DNA of 64,000 bases from Psychrobacter sp. UBA3480 (GTDB taxonomy: Bacteria; Pseudomonadota; Gammaproteobacteria; Pseudomonadales; Moraxellaceae): positions 184,560 to 248,559 of the forward strand of contig NZ_DFQV01000020.1 in the NCBI RefSeq assembly GCF_002377945.1. Reading direction: 5' to 3'. The position numbers and the translations under genes were made by a program. Positions within the stretch are counted from its first letter, which is position 1; the number at the start of each line of letters is the position of its first letter. Positions 35,552 to 42,157 of the stretch are shown here, piece by piece. The notes under the pieces are model-generated. The model did no database searches and was not told the origin of the DNA. It worked only from the letters and a program-made list of their open reading frames with translations.

Positions 35552-35977
35552 ATGAAAGCAAATGATCAAATTATTTATCAAAAAATAGGTGAGTTGCTAT
35601 GGTCAGTAATGTCTCCGAAAGATAATAATATTGTTTTTAGAGGACGTATTTATTCTGAACATCAAGACTTTCAGTTACTATGTGAAACAAATGAAGGGCC
35701 TAAATATATAGAAATGACAAATGATCTTTTCTTTGATTTACGAAAGCTGATGAAAGACTTGAAGCAATGCTTAATTTTCAATAAAGAACCTTGGACACAG
35801 TTTAAAATTGTCTTAAATAAAGATGGTAGTTTTAAAATTGATTTCGCTTATATTTCTGAAGAAGATAGTTGGCCTGGTTTATATATGAGGTCAGTTAGCG
35901 ACTTAGATCAGACTGAGCTTGATGAATACTATATCCCTATGAAGGAATGGGAAAGATGTGTGAGTTCTAAAAAGTAA
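35552..35977 (+). CDS. YezG-family (DUF600) immunity protein, orphan
   Basis: A 141-residue soluble protein. IIYQKIGELLWSVMSPKDNNIVFRG at the N-terminus, a central helix LRKLMKDLKQCLIFNKEPWTQFKIVLNKDGSFKIDFAYISEED and an EW near the end match the YezG family, which neutralises LXG/YeeF-type DNase toxins in Bacillus. No toxin gene lies next to it, so it is an orphan. Strongly AT-rich codon use (aaa, ata, tta) sets it apart from purC and the glycosylase gene on either side, as expected for a laterally acquired gene. Start: AGGA 8 bases before the ATG. Confidence 0.75.
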   Translation: MKANDQIIYQKIGELLWSVMSPKDNNIVFRGRIYSEHQDFQLLCETNEGPKYIEMTNDLFFDLRKLMKDLKQCLIFNKEPWTQFKIVLNKDGSFKIDFAYISEEDSWPGLYMRSVSDLDQTELDEYYIPMKEWERCVSSKK

Positions 35978-36069
35978 AAAGGCAGCTCAAATTCTCTATA
36001 ACTAAAGCATAGTTTCGTAGAGTATACCCCAACGGAACTAGCTAATTCACTCTCCAAACGTATTAATAG

Positions 36070-36114
36070 ACCACTTAAAACAGACTGCCATAATGGAACC
36101 ACTTGTAACAGACT
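36070..36114. repeat. Two spaced 17-base direct repeats
   Basis: accacttaaaacagact (36070-36086) and accacttgtaacagact (36098-36114), 28 bases apart, two mismatches. Sub-terminal direct repeats of this kind are seen at insertion sequence ends; no transposase is present. Confidence 0.5.
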
Positions 36115-36141
36115 ATAATTCCTATCTATTTATCAACAGTA

Positions 36142-36237
36142 TCACTCTTTAGGCACAGGCTTGTAGTTTAGCTCGTATAAAAAATCAAACATAGCGCCAA
36201 CACTGTCCCCGATACCTTGTCTTGCTTTTATGCTAAT
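36142..36237 (-). pseudogene. Possible C-terminal gene fragment
   Basis: Read leftward, the frame gives ISIKARQGIGDSVGAMFDFLY then ELNYKPVPKE and a stop, with a stop codon just upstream and no start. The composition is protein-like, unlike surrounding debris. I do not recognise the parent family. It may be the last trace of a deleted gene. Confidence 0.3.
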
Positions 36238-36291
36238 TTGTTAGTACTTACTCATATTAATTAAACCATAAAATAAGGAAAGGTTTCGCTG

Positions 36292-36924
36292 ATGTCTACT
36301 GCCTCATCAACCGTTTTGGAGCCTGACTGGTTCACTCGTCCGACCTGTGTGGTTGCTGCTGATCTGATTGGTAAGGTTTTATGTCGACAGCTAACCGATA
36401 GCGATGGACAGCAAAAAACGCTACGTATGCGTATCTCTGAGACCGAAGCTTATATTGGTCAAGATGACCCCGCTTGCCATTCACATGCAGGCACTCGAAC
36501 GGCGCGCACAGAGATTATGTATGAGCAAGGCGGCGTGTTCTACGTCTATTTGACCTATGGCGTGCATCATATGCTAAATTTGATTAGCGGCTCTGTAGAG
36601 TCGCCTGAATCGGTATTGATCCGCGCTGGGTTTTTGACTGATGATAGTGACCGTCTGATCGAAGAGCAACAACTCAGTTCAGATAAACAGTTTACACATC
36701 CTAAGCAGTTCGCAGGTCCTGGGAAATTGACCAAACGCTTGCAAATTGATCGTCATTTATATGGCAAATCTATTTCGCCATCATCAGACGTTTGGATAGA
36801 AGATGATGGCTGCCAGCCACCTGTATCACTACGCCCACGTATTGGTATTGATTATGCAGGTGACGCAAAAGACTGGCTGCTACGTTATATATGGACTGAT
36901 CACCCTTCTTTATCTAAGAACTAG
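36292..36924 (+). CDS. Alkyladenine (3-methyladenine) DNA glycosylase, AAG type
   Basis: A 210-residue base-excision enzyme that removes alkylated purines. It has DWFTRPTCVVAADLIGKVLCRQ, the catalytic glutamate in RISETEAYIGQDDPACHS, the YVYLTYGVHHMLNLI segment that carries the base-intercalating tyrosine, ESVLIRAG, and FAGPGKLTKRLQID. Length fits the AAG/MPG family (about 200). An AAGGAAAGG sequence precedes the ATG. It is followed after 37 bases by the NIF3-C-like gene on the same strand, likely one operon. Confidence 0.93.
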   Translation: MSTASSTVLEPDWFTRPTCVVAADLIGKVLCRQLTDSDGQQKTLRMRISETEAYIGQDDPACHSHAGTRTARTEIMYEQGGVFYVYLTYGVHHMLNLISGSVESPESVLIRAGFLTDDSDRLIEEQQLSSDKQFTHPKQFAGPGKLTKRLQIDRHLYGKSISPSSDVWIEDDGCQPPVSLRPRIGIDYAGDAKDWLLRYIWTDHPSLSKN

Positions 36925-36961
36925 CAGATTGAGATTCAAAACTACTCTATGAGGTAAACCT

Positions 36962-37273
36962 ATGTATAAGTTGACCGTTTTCATTCCTGATACAGCGTTA
37001 GACAAAGTAAAGTCTGCTCTGTTTACTGCTGGTGCTGGGAAGATTGGAAACTATGAGCAATGCTGTTGGCAGGTACGAGGGGCCGGTCAGTTTATGCCAT
37101 TATCAGGCAGTAACCCGCATATCGGTACACAGGATAGTTTAGAAACGGTCGATGAGTGGCGAGTGGAAATGGTAGTGGATGAAGCATTTATTGATGCTAC
37201 CATTACCGCGTTAAAAGAAGTGCACCCCTATGAAACACCAGCTTATGATGTGATAAAAGTCTTGGATTTTTAG
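36962..37273 (+). CDS. NIF3/YqfO C-terminal-domain-like protein
   Basis: A 103-residue protein corresponding to the CutA-like insert domain of NIF3/YqfO proteins as a stand-alone gene. The signature is complete: YKLTVFIPDTALDKVKSALFTAGAGKIGNYEQCCW, then GQFMPLSGSNPHIG, and ALKEVHPYETPAYDV. The HPYETPAYDV end is diagnostic. Function is unknown. GAGG lies 7 bases before the ATG. It probably shares a transcript with the glycosylase gene. Confidence 0.92.
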   Translation: MYKLTVFIPDTALDKVKSALFTAGAGKIGNYEQCCWQVRGAGQFMPLSGSNPHIGTQDSLETVDEWRVEMVVDEAFIDATITALKEVHPYETPAYDVIKVLDF

Positions 37274-37318
37274 TTTTATATAGAAAAATATCAGCTTATG
37301 GAATGTAAAGCGTTCTAT

Positions 37319-37356
37319 AAAAAAACCAAATAAGCCACTTGATGACTTATTTGGTT
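37319..37356 (-). terminator. Terminator of the leftward lipoprotein gene
   Basis: Eleven-base stem aaccaaataag / cttatttggtt (37324-37356) with an A-run on its left, giving a U-run in the leftward transcript. Confidence 0.85.
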
Positions 37357-37415
37357 GTAAAGTTTTTCATTTTTCAACTGAGTATAAATAGTGAATATCA
37401 GACCTTAATGATCGA

Positions 37416-37790
37416 TTAATCTTTTTTGAGTTTAATCACGTTGTAGCTTGGATAGCCTAGCTCGATTTTGTAATCGTCGCGTCCGCGTTCAGCCTTTATT
37501 TTAATCTTACGATCACCGTTTTTATATTTGACGTCTTTGACGCGGTATCCCATGCTACGGACTTTACTAGCAGCTCGTTGCTCGACAACGGAGACATAGC
37601 TGTTTTTATCGTTCTTTTTGTCTTTGTGTTTTTTATGACCTTTATTGTCCTTATGATTATGCTCGTAAAGGTCGTCATAGCCATTGTAGCCACTCGGCGC
37701 AGTCACACAGCCTGTGGTCACTGCCAATAAAGCTGCGACTATGCTGCCAGTCACTACCGTTTTTAATGTTGAAAATGATAGAGTTTTCAT
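37416..37790 (-). CDS. Small lipoprotein, paralogue of the next gene (single repeat domain)
   Basis: A 124-residue predicted lipoprotein (lipobox TTGC, Cys28). After a His/Lys/Asp-rich linker (HNHKDNKGHKKHKDKKNDK) there is one domain of about 55 residues: RAASKVRSMGYRVKDVKYKNGDRKIKIKAERGRDDYKIELGYPSYNVIKLKKD. The same domain occurs twice in the protein encoded immediately upstream, so the two genes are paralogues. The pattern helix - GYRVxDV - strand - strand - YPxxxVIKxxKD resembles small periplasmic PepSY/BON-like modules, but I cannot name it. AGGAG lies before the ATG. It is probably co-transcribed with the upstream gene (83-base gap). Confidence 0.78.
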   Translation of the reverse strand: MKTLSFSTLKTVVTGSIVAALLAVTTGCVTAPSGYNGYDDLYEHNHKDNKGHKKHKDKKNDKNSYVSVVEQRAASKVRSMGYRVKDVKYKNGDRKIKIKAERGRDDYKIELGYPSYNVIKLKKD

Positions 37791-37873
37791 AATGATCTCC
37801 TAAGGATATATCGTTGCTCAATATGGGTAAAAGTTAAATGTACCGAGGTAGTTAGCTAAAATGCTGAAAGTAA

Positions 37874-38536
37874 TCAATCTTTTCTGACTTTGATCACATC
37901 TAAATTTGGATAACTTAATAATATCTCATACTTCTGTGAACCGCGTTTAGCCTCAATCTCAAAGACACCGCGCTTGTTTTTTTCTTCAAGATCGATATCT
38001 TCAACACGGTAGCCCATAGCCCTTACTTTGTTGATAGCACGGCGTTTGATAGCTGGGTAACGTGATTCTCCTTTAATAGTATCTTCGACATCGCCTTTTT
38101 TATAGCGCTGACCATTTTGATAATTACCTTGATGCTTGTTTTCTTTATAGCGGTCATTATTCTTTTGCGACTTATTATTATCCCAGTTATTTGGCCATGC
38201 TTTTTTGCTTGAGCTGATGAGTCTTAGGGCAGGGTAAGTATACTTTAGCTCGTAGGCTTGGTTGTTCTTTTTAGCATAAGCCGTAAGAGCTCGATCACCA
38301 CGGTAGCTATCAGCTCTGATATCTATAACTTGATAGCCTCTGCGGCGCAAGTCTTGTCGAAGCTGCTGACTTACACGATTAAAATTATTGTTTTGGCTAT
38401 TATTATCACCACGATAGACAGGCTGATTGTCATATCCTGAGCCTACAACTGCACAACCCACTGTCGTACCCAATAATGCAATGACAAGACTAGTAGACAT
38501 AATTGCCTTAATAGAGAAGGAGTTTATCGTTTTCAT
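37874..38536 (-). CDS. Lipoprotein with two copies of an uncharacterised 55-residue domain
   Basis: A 220-residue predicted lipoprotein (lipobox TVGC, Cys28). Domain copy one is about residues 55-112 (VSQQLRQDLRRRGYQVIDIRADSYRGDRALTAYAKKNNQAYELKYTYPALRLISSSKK); copy two is about 165-220 (RAINKVRAMGYRVEDIDLEE...YEILLSYPNLDVIKVRKD). They are separated by a Lys/Asn/Gln-rich linker. Copy two is closer to the domain of the downstream paralogue than to copy one. The overall charge is strongly basic. AGGA lies before the ATG, and 47 bases upstream of the start is an eleven-copy hexanucleotide repeat that may affect expression. Function unknown. Confidence 0.78.
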   Translation of the reverse strand: MKTINSFSIKAIMSTSLVIALLGTTVGCAVVGSGYDNQPVYRGDNNSQNNNFNRVSQQLRQDLRRRGYQVIDIRADSYRGDRALTAYAKKNNQAYELKYTYPALRLISSSKKAWPNNWDNNKSQKNNDRYKENKHQGNYQNGQRYKKGDVEDTIKGESRYPAIKRRAINKVRAMGYRVEDIDLEEKNKRGVFEIEAKRGSQKYEILLSYPNLDVIKVRKD

Positions 38537-38582
38537 GGGGCAGTATCCTATGATGGAATTAAGTAGGCAGTGTAAATTAGAA

Positions 38583-38652
38583 ATAACTATAACTATAACT
38601 ATAACTATAACTATAACTATAACTATAACTATAACTATAACTATAACTATAA
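38583..38652. repeat. Hexanucleotide microsatellite upstream of the lipoprotein gene
   Basis: Eleven perfect ataact units (38583-38648) plus a partial unit. It lies 47 bases upstream of the lipoprotein start, in the leader or promoter zone of the leftward gene, and is a good substrate for strand slippage. Confidence 0.97.
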
Positions 38653-38822
38653 GATTTTGAAGGTATTCTGGTGCATTAAATTAGGTCGTAATCAATAATT
38701 ATTTTTAGTAGTTTATTTTCCGAAATATTTCCTTACATTATCTATAATAGAGTACAAAACTTTGCGCTAGGTGTCATTTGCGTTAATAAGTTGTAATAAT
38801 TGTGGTAAGTAAAATAGATTGT

Positions 38823-38840
38823 TGTAAGCATATGCTTACA
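38823..38840. promoter_or_regulatory. Perfect 18-base palindrome, candidate operator
   Basis: tgtaagcatatgcttaca reads the same on both strands. No T-run follows, so it is not a terminator; a dimeric regulator site is the simplest guess. Confidence 0.4.
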
Positions 38841-39138
38841 CGCAATGACGTTTACGCGACTTAACATACGAGTGAGAGTTAGGCATTATAGTCACACGGC
38901 ATTAGGGAATGTGACTCAAGGATTGAGTTAACCGCATTAAGGATAATGATTCGATGACTAACGTCAGGATGACAATAGTGATTGAAGTAAGGACACATAC
39001 CCTTTGCTGATAGCAGCAAGTAATACTGAAGCTGTAGTGTAGTAAAAAGGGCAGGATGCCCAGTATCACAATATACTGAATATTTGTGCAAGGATGCATG
39101 AAAAACAGTCGTGATAGGTAACATGGATAGTTAACAAT

Positions 39139-39172
39139 AAAACCGCATAACAATTGATTGCTATGCGGTTTT
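39139..39172. terminator. Terminator-like hairpin, first of a near-identical pair
   Basis: Eleven-base stem aaaaccgcata / tatgcggtttt around a 12-base loop. No gene ends here on either strand. Confidence 0.55.
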
Positions 39173-39238
39173 ATCGTGTCTGGAGAATGGTAATTTATTT
39201 TTCCGACAGCTTATCTATACAGTATAAATATGCCACAA

Positions 39239-39268
39239 AAAAACCGCATATATTTCTATGCGGTTTTT
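39239..39268 (-). terminator. csbD terminator, second of the pair
   Basis: Stem aaaaaccgcata / tatgcggttttt with a 6-base loop, 37 bases beyond the csbD stop. Confidence 0.85.
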
Positions 39269-39304
39269 CAGTTTATTCAGTACAGTAGTTATGAACTAAA
39301 TATA

Positions 39305-39508
39305 TTAATATTTATTTTCTACACGCCAGTCATCTACCTCACGCTCTGCGTCTTCTTTGGCATGACCATAGCGTTCTTGTACGCGGCCTACTAGCTTGTC
39401 ACGGCTACCTTCGATATGGGTAAGGTCATCATCTGTTAGCTCGGCCCATTTTTGTTTAACTGAACCTTTCATTTGGTTCCATTCGCCTTTTAGAGTATGT
39501 TCGTTCAT
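39305..39508 (-). CDS. CsbD-family stress protein
   Basis: A 67-residue highly charged protein matching the CsbD family over its whole length: GEWNQMKGSVKQKWAELTDDDL then IEGSRDKLVGRVQERYGHAKEDAEREVDDW. Members are general-stress proteins (sigmaB-dependent in Bacillus) of unknown biochemical role, often abundant under osmotic or cold stress. AAGGAAG lies 8 bases before the ATG. Single-gene unit with its own terminator. Confidence 0.92.
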   Translation of the reverse strand: MNEHTLKGEWNQMKGSVKQKWAELTDDDLTHIEGSRDKLVGRVQERYGHAKEDAEREVDDWRVENKY

Positions 39509-39943
39509 TGTATTCTTCCTTTTATTGAACTTATTGTGTTTGATTTATTTCTTAATCACTATTTTGATTCTTATTTCACGATATCGATTACTGATACTAC
39601 TATTTAATTTTTATTTTAATTGTATTGCACAAGGATAAATGATTGGTTCCAAATATCTTGTGAGATTAAATATAGGACTTTTCAATTCAGCTGTCTGTAT
39701 ATGCTATGTTTATAGTGTTACTTAATTATAGTGAGCGTTTACTAAGTGTTATATACAGGGCTGCTGTAGTAGTGCCACGTAAATTGCGTCTATTGTGCGT
39801 GATAATAACTCCTTCTATGAACTTGTTGTTTATATAAATATTAAGAAAATATATTATTATTCAAAAATACTTATGTAGATAAAAAAGCAGCTACTCAAAA
39901 ATAGAGTAGCTGCTTTTTTATTGTCTTTGAAATTGATTGAAAG
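39509..39943. other. 435-base intergenic region
   Basis: No gene seen. It contains the csbD promoter at its left side and the terminator of the flavin oxidoreductase gene at its right side (39881-39919). Confidence 0.5.
39881..39919 (-). terminator. Terminator of the Old Yellow Enzyme gene
   Basis: Stem gcagctactc / gagtagctgc (39887-39913), with A-run left and T-run right. Confidence 0.9.
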
Positions 39944-41185
39944 TTATTTCGTGGAATGTTTATTCAAATACTGATGATAGCGTTTGGTGAGTTTTTTTAT
40001 TCGTATACGATCAGAAATCAAGGAGAAAATTGGTGAGGCATTTGGTTTGGGGGATTTCCCATGCCCCATGCGCTGTAATTGTCGCTTGATGACCGCCATT
40101 GTAGCAACTGCACTTAAGGTTTTATCTTTCCAACGTACCACAGGATTGTGAGCACTAAGCGTACTATCATTTTTCCATTCATTCGGTAGAGCAGGGTTCA
40201 TGGCTAATGCGGTTCCCATACCAACCACTTCAATCCCTTGCGCCAGTACCTCTTCTGCGACAGCCAATCGCCTAACGCCACCTGTCGTCATGATAGGCAT
40301 GGTAGCAACTTGAGCAATCTCTTTTGCGAAGTCTAAAAAGTACGCTTCTCGTTGCAACGTACGACCATCTGCTGAGCTGCCTTGCATGGCTGGGCTTTCG
40401 TAGCTACCACCTGATAGTTCAACTAAATCTACGGCCAATTCATTCATCGCTGAAATAACTACTTTGGCATCATCTGCATCAAATCCTCCGCGTTGGAAAT
40501 CGGCCGAGTTTATCTTAACAGCAACTGCAAAGGTAGGCGCAACTTGAGCACGAACGGCTTTGATTACTTCGATCAATAGTCGCATACGATTCTCAATCGA
40601 ACCACTATATTTATCTTTACGTTTATTAGTAAGCGGTGATAAAAATTGAGAAATTAGATAGCCGTGGGCGGCATGAATTTGTACACCATCGAAGCCAGCT
40701 TGCTCTGCTTTTAGTGCACTATCGGCGAACCGCTGTATCAGTTGCTCGATATCTTGCTGCGTCATCGCACGCGGTTTACCAAATAGATGGGAGTGCTTGC
40801 CTAAATCGATCGCCACGTCAGAAGGTGATAGCACATCGCCACCCATAGCAGCATATACTTGACGACCAGGATGATTGAGCTGCATCCAAACCTGTGTATT
40901 GTTGTGCTTGGCAGCATTTGCCCACGCTCTAAAAGGCGCTATCTCACTGTGTTTGTCCAATACGACACCACCAGGCCCTGTCATAGCGCGGCCATCGACC
41001 ATCACGTTTCCCGTGATTAACAGGCCTGTCCCGCCTTCTGCCCAGTTCTTATATAGACGGAGCAGAGTAGGGCCAGAGACTTGACCGACATCAGCCATGT
41101 TTTCTTCCATGGCAGCTTTCGCTAAGCGGTTGGGTAACGTAGCGCCACAAGGCAGCACTAAAGGGGTGAATACAGGTGATGTCAT
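39944..41185 (-). CDS. NADH:flavin oxidoreductase, Old Yellow Enzyme family
   Basis: A 413-residue FMN barrel enzyme of the OYE family, single-domain type. Features: LPNRLAKAAMEENMAD (FMN start), QLNHPGRQ, GFDGVQIHAAHGYLISQFLSPLTNKRKDKYSGSIENRMRLL (the diagnostic substrate/FMN region), VELSGGSYESP and IMTTGGVRR. The catalytic motif HAAHGY has the paired His. It lacks the C-terminal FeS/FAD domains of 2,4-dienoyl-CoA reductase. Substrates are usually activated alkenes; the physiological one is unknown. It is divergent from a TetR regulator gene, the usual arrangement for autoregulated detoxification reductases. The ribosome binding site is modest. Confidence 0.92.
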   Translation of the reverse strand: MTSPVFTPLVLPCGATLPNRLAKAAMEENMADVGQVSGPTLLRLYKNWAEGGTGLLITGNVMVDGRAMTGPGGVVLDKHSEIAPFRAWANAAKHNNTQVWMQLNHPGRQVYAAMGGDVLSPSDVAIDLGKHSHLFGKPRAMTQQDIEQLIQRFADSALKAEQAGFDGVQIHAAHGYLISQFLSPLTNKRKDKYSGSIENRMRLLIEVIKAVRAQVAPTFAVAVKINSADFQRGGFDADDAKVVISAMNELAVDLVELSGGSYESPAMQGSSADGRTLQREAYFLDFAKEIAQVATMPIMTTGGVRRLAVAEEVLAQGIEVVGMGTALAMNPALPNEWKNDSTLSAHNPVVRWKDKTLSAVATMAVIKRQLQRMGHGKSPKPNASPIFSLISDRIRIKKLTKRYHQYLNKHSTK

Positions 41186-41353
41186 GATAGTGGCCTAGAA
41201 ATGGTTGTTTTGTGAAGCATGAGTTCTACTATGGGTTTGGCTATAGACATATGGTTTAAATGACTATAACCTTATAGCTAAGATATTCGCTATCGGCAAT
41301 TGACCATTATCATCACATTTTTTTGGCACAATAGCACCTAAGGTAAATTACTG

Positions 41354-42094
41354 GTGTGTCGATATAATTATCTATTGAATAGGAAGACCTCTGCATTGAA
41401 TGTACTAACGCAAGATTTGACAGTCCCAGTAGAGTCCAAACGTGAGCTGGCGAAAGCCAAGACTCGGCGTGCGTTATTAAAAAGTGCTTTGCGGTTGTAT
41501 AGCGTGGAAGGTGCTCAGGGCATGAGTATGAATAAAATTGCCAAAGGTGCAGGTATCGCCCAGCCAAGTTTTTACAATCATTTTGAGAGCCTAGAGGCGC
41601 TGCAAAACGAGCTGAGTGCCCAACTAAAAAACAATTATCTATCACCGATGCGACTGGCATGGGTCAATATGCTCAAAGATTATGACCTATTGAGTAAAGA
41701 TCAATTTAATCGGCAATGTCGACAATGCCTGATGATGATTTTTGATTCTGCGTTTGAGAATATCGCATTGTTTCAGCATTTGTTAGAGGATCGCCCACGA
41801 TTTAGTGACAATATAGAAAACCAGTCATCATTAAATAATGGACTGGGCAATCTGATTACCGAAATACAAGAAGAGTGGACAGAGATATTCATTCAAGGAT
41901 TGCAGTTATCTAATCGTACTTGCGAGCGCAGTGCTATCAATCTATGCGTCGATATGGCGGCGGCACAAGTACATGAGTTGATATTGGGCTGTCATCAGCA
42001 GCGTTACTCAAGGCAACAAGCGATTGCCACCTTGAGTATCAGCTTTGATGCACTGTTCACCAATTTTTTGCACGGAAGCAATACTAGTCAGTAG
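41354..42094 (+). CDS. TetR-family transcriptional regulator
   Basis: A 246-residue repressor-like protein. The helix-turn-helix is near residues 36-85: KAKTRRALLKSALRLYSVEGAQGMSMNKIAKGAGIAQPSFYNHFESLEALQNEL. The remainder is the helical ligand-binding domain, with the EEWTEIFIQGLQLSNRT helix. Start is uncertain: GTG at 41354, or TTG at 41396 preceded by AGGA; no in-frame ATG is near. It is divergent from the flavin oxidoreductase gene (168-base gap) and precedes the molybdenum oxidoreductase gene by 63 bases. It therefore probably controls one or both. No clear operator palindrome was found in the gap. Confidence 0.9.
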   Translation: MCRYNYLLNRKTSALNVLTQDLTVPVESKRELAKAKTRRALLKSALRLYSVEGAQGMSMNKIAKGAGIAQPSFYNHFESLEALQNELSAQLKNNYLSPMRLAWVNMLKDYDLLSKDQFNRQCRQCLMMIFDSAFENIALFQHLLEDRPRFSDNIENQSSLNNGLGNLITEIQEEWTEIFIQGLQLSNRTCERSAINLCVDMAAAQVHELILGCHQQRYSRQQAIATLSISFDALFTNFLHGSNTSQ

Positions 42095-42157
42095 TGATAA
42101 TAAGCAAAAATTATTGTCATGAAATCTAGAACAAAAAACACAACAGGGAGAGTGACT

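Larger units (their letters stand above)
35978..36291. other. 314-base region of gene debris between the immunity gene and the glycosylase gene
   Basis: No intact gene. It contains a pair of 17-base direct repeats (36070-36114) and a short leftward open tail that reads like a protein C-terminus (36142-36237). Confidence 0.5.
38653..39304. other. 650-base gene-free region with a perfect palindrome and hairpins
   Basis: No convincing protein gene; overlapping 81-83-codon frames on the minus strand have no codon pattern. It holds a perfect 18-base palindrome (38823-38840), a stem agtcaca/tgtgact (38890-38916), and two terminator-like hairpins sharing the ccgcata/tatgcgg stem (39139-39172 and 39239-39268). 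A small RNA is possible. Confidence 0.5.

Noticed and set aside
38879..39153. Two overlapping leftward frames of 81-83 codons
   Set aside because: No ribosome binding site or codon pattern; the composition is Tyr/Cys/His-rich as in translated non-coding DNA.
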